From: Odontesthes bonariensis
Taxonomy: Eukaryota > Chordata > Actinopteri > Atheriniformes > Atherinopsidae
DNA length: 64,000 nt
Direction: 5' to 3'
Assembly: GCF_027942865.1 (NCBI RefSeq)
Contig: NC_134527.1
Location: 8,162,976 to 8,226,975 of the forward strand
A program made the position numbers and the translations under genes. Positions 35,293-50,130 of this stretch are shown piece after piece (positions within the stretch are counted from its first letter, which is position 1; each line of letters opens with the position of its first letter). The notes under the pieces were generated by a model, which was given only the letters and a program-made list of their open reading frames with translations, did not search any database and was not told the DNA's origin.

Positions 35293-38200
35293 TAGCTTCC
35301 CTCTTGAGAATCGTTCTTTGGGTCAAATAGTTAAAGATGAATACCTCAACAATCAAAGGGATAAACAGAACAAAGTGTAAACAGAGCTGCAGTAGACAGG
35401 ACAAGCAGTTTTATTTACTGGCGCGGATGTGATGGACCAGATTAGCACATTCAGATTCTCATTTACTGACATGAGGAAAAAAGGTTTTGAGTCATACTCA
35501 GAGTCATTTCAAGACCCCAATTGTTCTCTTATTTTGTTAAGCAGAAACATTGAAATGTACAATTTTGAATGATGAGTTTGATGGGATTATTATCCACTGG
35601 AGTGAGTTAACAAACCATAGAGGGATAAAGCGACAGTGAAGCCTTGTGGTTTTTCAAACCTATGTGATGGAGTAATTATGATGTGATTTTCACTCGGCTT
35701 TCCAACCACTAGCTGGCTGTTAATTCACTTTAGTGTTCCTATTTGCAGTGCAATTGCAACAAGGGAGAAAATTCTTGCAGATTTGTCATCATTCAGGGAG
35801 CTCCTATGTTCTCTGCTGCCTAAGGCAAAAGCAGCACTGAAACTGGATGAGAGAAAAACACAAATCTGCACAGAGACACACACACTAAACAAGCCTTCCT
35901 GTCACAACAGTGAAGGAGATACCGCTTGGCCTTCATAAGCCTACTGCAGGCACAGTCAGACCTGAATCGCTCGGTAATAGGAGATACGTTACAAACATTC
36001 AGCTCCTCTTATTTGCTGTTGGAAAAAAAACAGATCACTGTCATCTGTGCGTGAAACGGATTTTTTTTAAACAAAAGAGAGCCTAAGCAGACATGTAATC
36101 ACTTCACCATATAATGTGTGGTTAGCCTATCCAAGTGACACTTTGATAATGTTTGGACACTGTGTCATACCGCTGATTCAAGGGTTCTGTCTGTGTGAAA
36201 GGAGCTGTGAGTGAGACGGGGCAGGTGGTGGTGGAAAATGAAATGAGGAGGAGAAAAATGACGTCTCTTCCTGTCCTTGCTCCTCTTGTCCTCGAGCACC
36301 CTGACACAGGAAATTGTTCGAGGTTTTACCATCGAGGATGTTTCAGTCCTTAAAATGTTCCTCGGAGTGAGGACTGAGGAGGGTCCCAGAGGAGCTTTGG
36401 CAAGGAAGCACAGCTGTGTCCTCCATCTCCTGTGAACAAAATTAAACGTAAGATGAAAAATTATTTTTCTGAAGCAAAACTCCCCCCTACAGTCTAAGAC
36501 AGTTGAGTTATTGGTCAGAAGAAGAGAACACCGTGACAGCTGAATACAGTAGTTAAATGGTTACAAAACTGCTAGTGGGATAAAGTACCCTGAAACAGAA
36601 ACTCCTATGTATAATTTTAAGTTTCTAAAGCAAATAATATAAAATAAAAACAGCTTTAACTATATTTCTTCTTTTCTCTGGTGCATCTTGGCTCATTTAG
36701 GGAAAAAAATGCAGCCAACACATTTAATATACTTTCCATAGACAAAATAATTTTCTTTCTTTTTACTCGTTTTCATTGCTTCTTCTTGCCTTTTTCAGAA
36801 CACGTTCAGACCTTTCCCTCAACAAGATGCTGCTGTGGAAGTCCCATTTGACAGATATAAACCTACAGTTCTTGCCTCTCTTGCTGCGTTATGGCAACTT
36901 AAAAAAAATCTAAATCCAAGAAATGACTAATAGAAGTTGGCCAAGGTTTCTCACCCCACATTTCACATCGCCCTCCAAAGATGCTGCTCACACAGCAAAC
37001 ACAGAATCTGTCTTTTAGTCATTCTTGATCTAATAAAACATTGCACAACATCTTTTACGTTACAGCTTTCCACTTCCAATATACAGTGAAAACTCCAACC
37101 TCTTTTTATCTGTCTCTGGAGAGGAGCTAAGAGTAGAGCGAGACTTGCTATCAACACTCCTTGGAGTCCACCCTCACACGCAGAATGTAAGCAGAAAATT
37201 GTTTTTAATATGCTACAGCTGAAATGGTTCACACATATACATGTCAGCATATTTTGAAATATTTTTCAAAATATGGAGAAAGATTAAGATTCTTTAGACA
37301 TAGTATGTAATATTTTCAATGTAAAAAGATCAAACTATTCAATAAAATTTGAAGAACAGTAACACCTGTAGCTTCAGTAATGTCAGAGATTTATCTGTTT
37401 TTTAGAAATATCCCATTCGCATGCTAAAATGCTCTCTCCTCTCAATTTGTTTCATGATACCATTTTACAGGACAAACAGACATTTCACTTACAAACTGTA
37501 TACATTTATGATCAAACCTGTAAAAAGGGTTGTTAGCATGGTTAACAAGGTTAGAAAGGTTAAGTTTAAGGGACAATTTTGACCCTGGAAGGCATTTTCC
37601 AGTACAACGTCAAAGCGCGAGTCTGAGTTTGTACGTGGACGACAGGTGCGAACGCATAGAAAAATCTGCGATTGTCAAAGTTTGTTTGTGCAGTCAACAC
37701 AGGAGTCTCTCTCGTGTGTAGAGTGCCCTGAGTCCCACATGATATGAGGAAATCAAGTTATATATTTTACATATTTTCCTTCTATCCAGTCAAGGATTTC
37801 AGCCTCGTGTCAATCATTTTAAAGAAAAAGTGGTCAGTCTTGGTAAGCAACCATTGGAGAACAGAATGAACAGAATTATGTCTTCCCTCCCGAGACAATT
37901 AAAAACTGACAACATTGATGATTTTAATTTGTGTATATTTTTTCCAGAAACTGAAAGCAAACATGGTGTGGAAGCAGGTGGGTAGGTGGACCTAAAGTGT
38001 GACCCTTGACACATTGGTGTTTAAATTGTTACAAGGACATCCAAAACCAGCCTTCAATGAGGTCTGACTGATTGGATCCAGTGTTTTGTATGCGTCCTGA
38101 GTACATTTACACCTGTCCTCTGAGCTGTCCACTCATGATTTGATCAGCCACAGCTGTCCCTGATCTGCCAACTCAGCTGTGGACTCATTTTCATGATTTG

Positions 38201-41200
38201 AAACCATCTTCTGACTAAAGACATTCGAAAAAAACAAAATGTTGTGTTGTTACTTTATGCCAGTTCTGCTCCGTCTGTAGCCCACCATCAGTGTCATTGG
38301 GTGCAGCTACTTTCTCTGATAGTATGAAGTGTAGTACTGTTTGGTTTTTTTAGACTATGCCATGCTTCAGCTCACCATCACCTATCTCCCTGCTTCATAG
38401 TTATTTCATTTATCTTAAATAAACATCTATATACAAGAACTTCCAAGAAGGTGAACAAGAATCACCCTTTCCTTTTTCTCTCTTTTTCAGCCCAAGCTCC
38501 TTTGGTTTGCAGTTCATCTGTAACTGTGTGTATGCCAAATTACCTCATTCACACATGCTAAGTGAAAAATGTCCATATTTTTTTTTTACCCATAATTGTT
38601 TTTGAGCAGCAGGAAACAAATGAACAATATGGATACTTAACATCCAAAACGGATGGTGAGGATCTATCTGCGGGCTTGAATGTGCAGGGAGGGTAGCTGT
38701 GAGGTCAATTGTCAGTGGTTCCAGAGAGTAGCTGCGTTTAAAGAGGTGCAATAGTCACATCTTACTGTCTCTTCCTCTTTGATCAGCTTTTCTGTGTGTA
38801 CCTTGGCCAGAATATGTGTTTTCATAGGAGCTCTTAGCCTGACTCAGCTTTCTTCCTGTGTGCAGTCGCAGGACGTGTCGCACGTCTCTGTCACGTTTTT
38901 CTTTTTGAATCTTTGTGATGTTGCTTAAACTTTTTTTTTTTTTTTTTTTTTTACAACACATTCTCATTCATATCTACATAACACACAAGAGCCAGTCAGT
39001 AGCAGCCATATGTCGGAGCACATGTGACTAGCTTAGGTGTGAACATTCATTTACATTTTCACCTGGTATGACGTACCAGCTATGCAATATAAAATCAGCA
39101 TTTCTTGCAACAGAGTCATGTCGTGATAATATTTCCCCACAGATCAGTCAAGGGATTCCTTATAATTCTTTTTTTTTTTTTATTCAAGTAAGTTCTGAAG
39201 ACAAACGAAGACTTTTAAAAAGATAGAATAAGATATGTTATAGGGCTGCTTGACTGATATTCACAAAGCAAAACAGAAATGCACACGGAGGAACTGAACT
39301 AGGGAAGGAAGCACGAATTTTCCTCTGTAAATAATTACATTTCTGGAACATAACTCTATTGTTGTAGCCAAAAAAGAATTGTTTGGGTTAAGCAGACGTT
39401 TTGGCCAAACACTGAGCTCTGCTAACCTAATAACACTTCCCTCCTAATTAAACAAACCTTAGTGATGGGCGGCCCAGGACAAATTCTTGTGTAGCTGGGA
39501 CATTTTTCCCCAGATGTGCTGCAATTATATCCGGACAAGATTCAGTCCCATTTTTAAAATGTTTTCCGCAATCTATCTGATGGGAGTCCCAAATGGTGTA
39601 GCACAATCCAAAGAGTGACCCTTTCACATTTTAAAAACTGATCATTTTTTACCCTGGTGAAGTTTAGAATCAGAACTGCAACTTTTTGTCTTTAACACCA
39701 ATAAACCAGAATAACACCATGAAATACAGGCGTGGCATTCCATGTATCAAGTAGACTGTGAGCTACCTGTCGACTGACCCACCCCAATCTATCTGCACCT
39801 CTTGTTTCACATTAAAATCTGTTTGATCACAGATTGTATTCGGGGCTTACATTAATTGGCCAAGTCCAAATTTGAGTTGGGTTAAATACAAGTTACAGGT
39901 TGGTTTAGATACTAGTAGTTATTTGTGAGGACACATCTGGACTCTGATGATTGGTTTTTGCAAACAGAAATGTATACATGTGTTTATTTGAATTGACAAA
40001 TGGTTACTCAAGATAGAGTTTAAGGCTGTCCACCTGTGAGCATTCATGATGTACGCTTCTACCAGGTTCAAAGAGGGCCAAAGAGAACAATGTATCTGTG
40101 GTTGAGGGGACGGAGCATTTTCTTTTCAACAATGACTTTTTTTTTTCTTATTCCTGCACAAAGGACTAAAACTTCCACAAATTAAAACCCTCCCGTAAAC
40201 TTGTCGTGTTACTTGCTGGTTTAGCCACATTTGAACCTAAAGGACCCGGTGCGTAAACACCACAGACTTTTTTTAAAAAGAGCGACAGGGTTCTTTCTCT
40301 CCTTGCTTGCTGCCGAGCGAGGGCTGCAGGACTCAAAAACTGGTTTCTACAGGTTTAATCTGAAGTGTTTTTTTTCACTTAAGAACATAACAGCATAGAC
40401 ATATTTTTAAAAGATTATATTTTGTTCTAGTCAGTGCTTTATTTTCACAGTCATAGCTTACTCCTCTGATTTATCTCAAGTTTTCATTACCATCAAAGCT
40501 TGACCATCTCTATATGTGGTTGAGCTCGTACAAATGTTAAATAATAGATTTCATAAACTATGGTAGAGATTTCTTGAGCATTTGCATTGAGCATTGATAT
40601 TTCTAAGACAAAAAGGTTCAAATGAGGTACTCAGAGCACTCAATCTATCAGAAACGTTCAGTCCCCCAAATTCCATCCTGGAAGTACTGGTTTTCTCAAA
40701 AGTACCACTTTGCAACCAGTGCCAATTGTAGGTGTAAATTTTTCATATAATTTGTTGAGCCCCTGGTTTATGGAGAGGAAATGGAAGCGCTCAAAGGACT
40801 CTCCAAAGGTCCTTAGTCTATAGTAAAACAGCTTGAGGTGGGAGCAGAGGGGGTCAGGTAAAAGAGCCAACAGGTTTCGTATGGCATAACAAGGGATTGT
40901 CAGAAAACTTTTACCTTTTGGCAAGTGTTCCCTGACACAAATGAGCTCTACAATCTTTTCGCTTCAGTTCAGACCATTGACTTGCCTCAAAGTGTGTTGC
41001 TGAACTCACTGAGAGATAGAGCTGAAAGGCTAATTTGACCTTGTGACACAGATATGGAGACATATGCTTTCCATATTCTCGCTTCCATTCCTTCTCTGTA
41101 ACTCAGACTCTATCAGGGTCTCACACACACTACAACACACACACACGTGCGCAGGAATGACTGACATACTCATCTGCACTTTGACAGTGGGTGATCTGAT

Positions 41201-41919
41201 GGGATTGACCTCTTATTGAAGTGGGGTGCGAAATGTCACCACTTTGATGAAAAAGCAGAGCACCGCCTGTGTTTGCGCATCTCTGTGTGTGTCCTCTTAT
41301 GCATTCTTAACATGCCACAAATGCCTCACAGGGTTACATCGAATATCTCCTCAGACAACCCCCAAACCTCAGCTACCACCACACCAACATGTATGTATCA
41401 GCTGTATGTACTAGTGTAAGTTCTTTCATAATAATGTGTGTGTATATTCGCATTTTGTTCAATTTCCAGTGAGCACAAGATGATTTCCGTACTATTCAGA
41501 CATAAAATTGTTGGCTTCATCAAGGTTTTTAAAGTAATATGTTTATCCTACAAAGAAAAGGGTGGCTTTGTTGTACAGCTTATTTCTCACAAGGCTGTTG
41601 CAGACAGAGTCGTGATATTGACCAATCATTTGAGGGTCAAACCCCGTAAGACTGGATAGAACAGGCAGCTATGACTCACGGATGAGAACCATATGGTCAC
41701 ATAAAGTGTCCTGTATGCTTCTCTCAACCAAAGAGGAAATCCTGTCTGGTATGAAAACCATTACAATAGGTCCAATATATATAACCGTTATACATTCAAT
41801 TTTTCCAAATTTTATCCAAATTGGTACAAAGAAAACATTTTACATGACGACAGTGAGACAAAATATTAGTTTATCAAGAATTTAAAGACAGCAAAACGTC
41901 TCAAGAAAGTTCAGATGGA
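35293..41919. other. Intergenic, no gene recognised
   Basis: No convincing coding exon on either strand. Contains a run of about 22 T at 38931-38952 and other T-rich tracts. Confidence 0.4.
38931..38952. repeat. Poly-T run
   Basis: Homopolymer of about 22 T, read as poly-A on the minus strand. No retroposed body could be identified next to it. Confidence 0.9.
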
Positions 41920-42056
41920 CACTCCAAAAGCCTGGAAAAGTAAGTGGTTCCAAAAGAAAGCCTCTGAAAGAAAATGTTTCAAATAATTAGCTTAATTGGC
42001 AACAGGTCAGCAACATGATTGAGTATAAAAAGAGCACCTTAGAGAGGTAGAGTCTC
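41920..42056 (+). mobile_element. Leader fragment of a Tc1-like element
   Basis: The words CCAAAAGCCTGGAAAAGTAA, TTGGCAACAGGTCAGCAACA, GATTGAGTATAAAAAGAGCA and GAGGTAGAGTCTC match the region just upstream of the transposase in the same fish Tc1-like family as the relic at 17511-18115, in the opposite orientation. No transposase follows. Confidence 0.5.
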
Positions 42057-43675
42057 GTACATGTTTCAGGATCACATCAAAGTTTTATCTTTTCTCACAG
42101 AAATCTCTGTTTGATATTATATTTCTTTTGTGATTTATTCACGTTAAAATTTCACATGTCCTAAGAGATTATAGTGCATATATTTAGTGAGGAACTGCTC
42201 TTACCAAAGCTGGTACAAATATGTCTGGGAAACAGAAATAAGTGACGAGCTGAACTTTACACAGACTGAACCAGAAGAGAGCTGAAATGTGACTTTGTTG
42301 AAACAGACAAGGGGTTCTTTTACCTCTATGGGCAGGGACCATTTCCTCTCCCCCCTCCTGCACTTACTCCCTCCTTCCATGCCTCCCTTGATTTCTCTTT
42401 TTTTAGGGTGTTTATATCATTCCCCTCCCTCTTCCTTTACTTTTTAATGCCATCTGTCTCTTCCTCTGTCTGTCACAACCCTCACATGCTGACTCCTTTC
42501 AAGATTCTGGCTTCCAAAGTGTGTGTGTGTGTGTTCAGCCCAAATATCCTCTGTGTGTGTGCGTCTTAGTTCGAAGTTCTGTGGTTGCTTCAACTTCAAA
42601 GCTGAAACCAGAGTCTCTCCACAGTCTGCAGCTTCCCTATAAATCAAACTAACTGTACTGCCAGGGAAACACATACGTGTACACATGTGACACAAGAGAT
42701 AGACAAATAGGAGAAACTCTGAAAGACCTGCAAAATACTAACGGGTACAGAGGAAAGATGTGTAAAGATGAACAATAAGAGATTAGAGAGAATCAGATAG
42801 ACTGGAATGAATTAGAGAGGAACTTTTTGGCATAAATGGAGATGATGGAGTAGTGTAACAGGAGAAAAAGGCAAGTCTTTCATTGAATTTGCCATAGAAT
42901 AAACAGGGTGTTGCCAGCCATGCCCGATGTGAATTTATTTTTGTAGCGAGATTCTCTCACTTGCTATACTGTATGCAGCTATGCAATTGAATCAAATTAT
43001 TTCCCTTGTGTACAGCAACCAAAGACTAAATCAGTCTGCAGTGGGAGAATGCGGAGTGCAGTAGGTTTGGGTTTGTTTTTACTGCCACACCTCTATTGAG
43101 GGCAGCAGTGATCAGTGTCAGGTTGTGATGTCAGAAGCCATACACAGCTGTGATCGAGCTGATTTTTTATTTTTTTATTTTTTTTCAAAGAATACCGCAG
43201 ACATTTCAAGCCAGTCAAGAAACACAAAACCAGCTTTGATTGACATCTTGACCGTTCAGATTTGACCCAGTGTTTTGTCTGTTATTTAAATTAGCCAAAC
43301 CTGCACAGACAGGCAGACTCATTTCCAGCTGTTTCTATGACGTGAACATGGAGTTTTTAGAGTTGAGTAGAGTGAAGTTTTAAAGGCAAGTTTTCTTCAT
43401 GCTGCGTCTGAGAACTGCAGCAGTCAGCACACCACCACCACAGTGGGTGGTAGATCCACATCCTCTCGCCAGTCATTAAAACAAATTCCTTTTTATCCAA
43501 CAATTAAGTGCATGTGTGTATGTGTGTGTGTATGTTTTGGAACATTGGAGAAACATTGAAAGTCCACCAAATGTGTGTAAATCTGGAGTAACCAAACTAA
43601 CATGCCAATATATTCAAAATGATTGGTTAACAGATTATCTAAAATGAAGAAAAATGAGCAGCTAATAATATTAGA

Positions 43676-43785
43676 TGGTCAGGACTTATATAGTGCTTAT
43701 TAACCTTAGCAGCATTCAACAAGCCACTTTACAATGGGTCTCTCTTTCACCTCTTTCATCACAGAAACACACACACACACAATAG
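43676..43785. repeat. Short fish retroposon-like tail with CA tract
   Basis: TTATATAGTGCTTATT, then CACTTTACAATGGG and an ACACACAC run resemble the terminal part of a common fish interspersed repeat. Boundaries are unclear. Confidence 0.35.
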
Positions 43786-44879
43786 TGCAATACAAAACGC
43801 TAGCTTGCCAACTGGAGCAACTTGGGCTTTAGTGTCTTACCCTTTGCACATAGCAACATGAAGAGCAACATAGTGCTGCCAGACTGAAAAGTTTACCTTT
43901 TTACATTTATGTAAGTATGTAAGGCTTCTCTGACGATTTGAGATTTGTGCTAGGTTTCTCTGTACTGATGCCTTTATAAAATCACTGACCATTAGACAAA
44001 AACAACAAGCATTTGTGACATGGACAAATAATTCATTTTGGTACCATTGTCTTTCCTCTGTTTTTTTTTAATTTGCTTTCTGGTTTGGTTTCGGTCCAAA
44101 ACTTGGTCAGCATTAGGCAACAGATCTGGTTATGTTTAACACCCAAAACTATTCGGTTAGTTTTAATAAATCATAATAGTCTGGTGTACAATACAGCCTT
44201 TCACAGACCTGTAAGATGACAATGCATCAGTGTGGCCTTCTTTTAACCAATGTGATGGTGGTGCCTTAATTAAAACTGGTTCTATGTACCATGTTCCATG
44301 TGGTTCCAAGAGCTGAAGCCAGTGCCAAAAATTAGCACAAGCGACACAAAACTTCTAATCCCATAGTTGGAACTATTGGTGTCTGGCTGTGGGAGGAGTT
44401 AGAGAAAGAAATGCTCCAACGTTTTCATAAAACACGAGCAGTCGAGACAAGTTGAAAAATCTGAAGTTTGGCAAAAATATGTGACAGTGTCAAGAGTTTG
44501 GGAAATATAAATAACAAAGGAGTTAGAAGTTTGGAGTATGAGCAATAAAGTTTCTGTTAAAGAATACTCAATATTTTATTTAGTTAATTGAAGAATTCCA
44601 TTCATTGGGTTTCAGGGAGCATGGTTCTTGAATTTATGACTAGTTAACTGTTTCTTTATTATTCTCAGCTTGTTGCCTATTAGCAGAACTGCCCATGTTA
44701 GTGTTACTTTTATGATTGGCTGGTATGTACTACTGACAGCTGGATGTACTTCTGTGACACTTTGTGATTCAAATAGCATGATTCAATAGTATATCTTGTT
44801 ATTTGGTTCATTCGATGGTCACTATAAAGAACAGTGCAACATTTTCACCATTAGCTAAAAATGAGTGCCCTGGGATTTA

Positions 44880-44935
44880 GCCCAGGGTGAAGCTGGGATA
44901 GCCTCCAGTCCAGCGGGTATAGAAGATGGAGGAAG
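44880..44935 (+). mobile_element. LINE 3-prime tail fragment
   Basis: AGCTGGGATAGCCTCCAGTC followed by AGCGGGTATAGAAGATGG is the typical 3-prime end of a common fish non-LTR retrotransposon (sense 'CAGCTGGGATAGGCTCCAGC', ending in ATGG repeats). Only about 60 bases remain. Confidence 0.65.
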
Positions 44936-46744
44936 CTGATAGCCTCCAGACAGATGGAACATTTCATGTTGAAAAGACATTTTTCATTTTTAAAAATGAA
45001 TGAATATTTGTTGTCTCAAAAGTCACTGAGTAATTATATTAAATCATCATGAACATAATAATGACCAAAATAACCATGATTATGCTTTGAACCGTAACTA
45101 AGCAGGTTGAAAGTTTAATGGCTGAATTTTTCAGCTGGGGATTGGAACCAGCTTTTTTGATTAGTGAACAACCCACTATCATATTGCTCTACTCAATTTT
45201 ATGGCAGTGTTTTGACACATTCCTTTGGTTATGCAGCAAGCAGCTTAATTATTTCATCCTTTTTTTTCCAGTTAGCTCTGATTAAACCACTGTATGTTTA
45301 ACAGCAGGCATCAAATACTGTGTAGACAAAGGCTCAATCCCAATTCCTCCCATTAGCCTTACAACGTGGCCCTGGCCCTCCCTTTTCCACTAAACGGAAA
45401 GAGAGAGAGGGGTGAAAAAGAAACAGAGAAAGTAGTGAATTCAGTGTAAGGGTTACCACAGACATGCCACTGAATGGGGTGTCTACATGGTACCACACCA
45501 CTAGGCTTTTAACCACAGACATTGCACTGCTCTGTGTGTGTGTGCATGTAATGTATTTTGTGCCACTGAAACTTTGGTCGAATGCATGCCTGCAATTAAA
45601 CATTCTGCTTTCAGACAGGTGAAATTCAACCAGAATCTCTTGTATTATATCATGTTGAAATCGATGGAATTCTCACTACATCAACATTAGTGGATACTTT
45701 TAAAGAGGAGATTTAGGATTTAGGTCTCAAAACTGTTCACGAGAGAAAGGACAGAAAGGAACTCATTGAAGTTAATTCTGTCTGAGCAGCTTTATTGCAA
45801 AGGAGCCAAAGAGATAAGAGACAAAAATATAACCAACATTTTGAATATTTTGAGGCAATGGCAGACACAATAGAGGTCATGTATAACTTGGAGCGACACT
45901 TGTGTTGTTTTACCTTTCAAGCCCGGGGTGACCCATACATCGCATCACCACTTTGAAAACACACTTTTAGGGCAACAAACACTTATTTTTGTTAGGTGAA
46001 GATATTGGAATGTAACAGCATTCTTACTGGGGAGGGAAGTCACTCTGTCTGTGTTAAAATGTCAATATGGAACCTTATATGGTTCCCAGAAAAGGCTGAC
46101 CACTAGGGACTGGTCTTATTCCCAACTTTGTGTCTTTTTAAAGAGAAATCTAGGATTTTTTTTTAATTTATATATATATTTTTTGGTTAGTTTGGAGTTA
46201 CTTGAGGCTTAATGTGGATCAAATGTATCAAATCGATACAATTTTACACTTCATTAAAAGTATTTCACACTACAGGACCTAACAAACCTCAATATCAAAA
46301 TGTTGAATGTCAAATAAAGAATAAAGAAGCACCAAATTCAGAATGAATTTGAACCCTAATCAGAAAATAATTGGAACTGGACAGTGTAGTGAGTCTGTGC
46401 TTTGACAGGAAACAGTTATGTTAATTATTTCAACCCTCAATTCTGCTCTTTAATATTTGTGATCTTCCACACCTATCTACAATGCATGCTCTACATTTAG
46501 GCCTTTACAGTAAATGGCTACCGAGCCTATAGATTTGAACACAAACAGAGACAGGGTGAGCATGTGTTACAGGACAAAAAGGGATGATTACAAGGGGAGG
46601 GACTAGAAAGAGATGCATATTGTAAAGTGCGGGAAAAATCCAAGCATCAGGGTGAAGGAGAGATTATGAGAGGCATGCAATTGTGAGAAATTTTTAAAAA
46701 TGTATGAAAATTAAAGGAAAAATACAGAGTAAGGTGAGCTTTCA

Positions 46745-46975
46745 GGAAAGGGTGGGAGAGAAATGAGTGAAAGCACATAGATGGAAAGACAGGAAGGAAA
46801 AGGAGGGTTTGCAAAAAAAAAAAGTGCCAGCATGGGAGAAAGAAAAAGATAGAGGGAAGAATAAAGGAAGGAAAGGGAGGGGTAGAGCCAGAGAGAAAGG
46901 TACAGTAAGCATTGGTCCGATAGAATGGAGAGAGGAAGAAGGAAGAGAAGTGGGGGATGGACACAGAAGAAGGTG
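46745..46975 (+). repeat. Purine-rich (GA) tract
   Basis: About 230 bases with strong A+G bias on the plus strand and no regular unit. Confidence 0.75.
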
Positions 46976-48391
46976 GATGTCGGGGAGCTCTTCAGCTGCT
47001 TTCTGAGGAAGGCAGTTGAAGGTAATTGATTCCTGATGTGAACCTGAGCTTAGTTCTCCAAATAAAAGACCTTTCTGTCAGCTGTAATAGCTTTTCCATG
47101 CTGCACTGCTCTGGTGGGGGCCATGTTAGCATCTCAGCATAGCTTGGGACCTGCTTTGAATTAGATGGTATGCAAAAATACAAATGTACCAACTGTGATG
47201 GTATGATTAGCATCAAGGGGTGGTTCTGAAAGAAAGCCACTGCGATAACATAATCTTATCTGGTTGAGGCTAGATAGGAGTCTTAGAGGTTTAAATGGCT
47301 AACAATATCCACTACAGTGTGGATGTATTGGATTACACTGAAACTGTTGTTCTGAAGTAGCATTCAGCTTTAACTAAGAAATGTATCAAGTCAAAAGACG
47401 GGGGGGTGTATAATCACGTTTGTTTGCTCTGTGTCTGATAAGTCTCCAGTTTCCTGTCTTTACGCTTGGCAGCATCTCTAAGCTGGGTCTTTATAGTCGT
47501 TGGATAGATATGACGGAGGTCTCCATCTAAATGACCACTAATAAGTGATTTTCCCGAAATATTTTTTGGTTTTAAAGAGTGGAAATTTAGCTAAGATAGG
47601 ATGAAGGAGAGGAACAGAAAAGGTATTTGCATTACTGGGGACGCATCCTTATCTACAACACACAAAGGTACGCACACCCCAGTGCTCTGACCCTGATGCC
47701 ACAGTGAGAGTTTGAGGCACTGCAAACACCGGACCTCTGACTTTCAATAACAAACATCTGTGTGTGTGTGTGTGTGTGTTTGTAAGCGTGTGCACTTATA
47801 CATGCTTACTCGCTTCACTGCCTCTTCTGTGTGAATGAATGTGTCTGCACATTGCACATTTATCATCATTTATCTGACTGTATTTGCATGATGAAGATTC
47901 AAAGAACCATAGTCAAGCTGTCTTATCTTCTGATACTATATTATCAAGGATGCTTCGATTGAGCAAGCGCTGTTATTGGCGGATTTATGTCTTAAATAGT
48001 TTGATCAGTGAGCACTAAAAATTGGAATCAGTTAAAACTATTATTATTAAACTATTCCTGGAATCAGGAATAACTACTTTAGAGCATTTTTTTTTTAATT
48101 AGCTGTTTGGGCTTCAGATCTCACATACACACAAGTAAACAGTATAAAGAAAAAACCTTGTACTCACCTGATAATGTCACCACCACAACCAGCATGCAGA
48201 TATCAACAATGCTCTATGTACCGGAGTGGCTGTAAACCAACTTACAAGAGGCCATTAAAGCCCCACGTATTCACTAATATCAGTGTCTTAATATCAGTGC
48301 TGGCTCACGATTACTTATTTTCACACTTCTGCATGAGAAGTTTGTTTACTCTGTGATGTCATTCACCTTCCTGCCCCTGGCCTGTTTATGT

Positions 48392-48420
48392 ACCCCCACC
48401 CCCACCCCCACCCCCACCCA
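48392..48420. repeat. (ACCCCC)n repeat
   Basis: About five tandem C-rich hexamer units; the minus strand has regularly spaced G5 runs. Confidence 0.9.
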
Positions 48421-49961
48421 CTCCTTCTTCTTTTTCCCTCCATTTCCTCTATTTCACCCAACATAACCTCTTTGCTCTCTTTCAGTCTGGCTCCACAACT
48501 GAAACACAACTCTCCCTGTGCCTCTGTCTCTTTTCTCCAGCTGCCATGTGTCTGCGCTCCTTTAGCTCTCTTTCTGTCCCACTGAATTCACTCACTCTAA
48601 TTCCCCCTCAGAGTCAACATTATACGAAAATGTTGCAGTTCGTACCCACCTCTCAGACATTAAAATTCTCAAGTACTTTTTTTTTTCCTATTGGGATCTA
48701 CAATGGGGTTGGGTTAATCAGTAGTGCGGTTAATGTGAAAGGAAGGGTCCATTGTCTTAAACACACAGATTCAAAATGTCAAGCCTCCCTTATCTGTGGA
48801 ACTAAATGTCACATACATAGCTGTGAGCCTTTTAGAGGAAAGCGGGGACATTATATCAAAGTGTTTTAGCACAATATTTGTACAGGGCAAGTATGTGCAT
48901 CGATCATCGAGTTACTCGGACTCGTGAGAGATGCTGGATTTGTGAGGGCAGGATGTCACGATTAAGACTTGGAGTTAAAATTTAAAGAGCTCAAAGCAGA
49001 GGCAGTGACTGTGGCTGTGCTGTGCAGAACAACAGGGGAAAAGAGCTCATGCATCATTTTCAGGCAGATCAGATGATGAACTTTGGGTTAGTGGTACAAG
49101 GTGAACATGAAAGAGCAGACTTGTTTAAAGCAAAAGAAAAAAGAAAAAAAGAAACAGGACGTTTGCAACGTTGCTGAATGTACGTCTCTGGTGTGTAATG
49201 CCCCATTGGTTCCGTCGGTCCCCATCAATGTCTACTTGGGACTATTCAATATGTTTAATCTTTGTCAGTGAAAAAAATCACTCTCATTGGCTGTTAGTGA
49301 AGTGATTGAATTCCGCAATAGGTGAATGTGATGTTAACTGTGATATTTTCCTATGGATAAAACTTAAGTGCATACATACAAGATAATCCATGTGATGTGG
49401 AATTGCTCTTTGTCCATTGTATTGCTTGCTCCTGTGTCTTGTGTTGTTGCAGTCAGTCTGGCTGCTTGTGTATGATTAGTAAAGGCAATCTACAAAGAAA
49501 AGCAGTAACACCTGATACCAGAGACGACTTTCCTGTTTTATCCAGAATATTAAGTTTTACTAGAAGCGGACGGGTGACAAAGTCTCCAGCCTGATTTAAC
49601 CTGTTCTAAGACATATTCAAATTGCCTTAAACTCCTACTCTCACCTAAAGCAAATAGCATGATCTGCTTGCAGTATAATCTCAATGCTTAGGCCCATGTG
49701 ACCTTCCCACTAAGCTGGCTTCCCTAGTTTTACAAGCTGTTTTCTCTGAAAATCACATTGCTTTCTCATTGAAATTTGGTTGCACCGGTCTGAAATCTCC
49801 ATAATATCTGTTCATGTTGAGCTACAGTAGCCCGGCTTATATCATACAAAATATTTTCCACTTGTCTCATCAACAGTCAGATATTAGCAGCCCCCTTTCA
49901 ATGACTTATGGGCCTTGAACTTTCTCATTTGATCATTTCAGATGAACTACTGTGTTCATTT

Positions 49962-50130
49962 AAAACCCCAATTCCAATTTTTTTGGCACACTGGGGGGAA
50001 GTGTAAATGAAAACAAAATGCTATGATGTTATCAATCAAACATGTCTTCACAATAGGAGAGAAAAAATAATACATGTTGAAAGTGAGACATTTTCATGAA
50101 AAATACAAGCTTATATTGAATTTGATGGAA
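49962..50130. mobile_element. Terminal fragment of a Tc1-like element
   Basis: AAAACCCCAATTCCAATTTT followed by TTGGCACACTG, GTGAGACATTTTCATGAAAA and TTGAATTTGATGG follows the terminal region of the ACCCCAATTCC Tc1-like family. The rest of the element is not preserved nearby. Confidence 0.5.

Larger units (their letters stand above)
44936..49960. other. Intergenic with purine-rich and C-rich tracts
   Basis: No gene recognised. Contains a purine-rich block (46745-46975), a (TG)n at 47759-47779 and a C-rich hexanucleotide repeat at about 48392-48420. Long frames in the purine block come from its composition. Confidence 0.45.

Noticed and set aside
46647..47006. Long frames on both strands
   Set aside because: Produced by the purine/pyrimidine-biased tract; low-complexity products.
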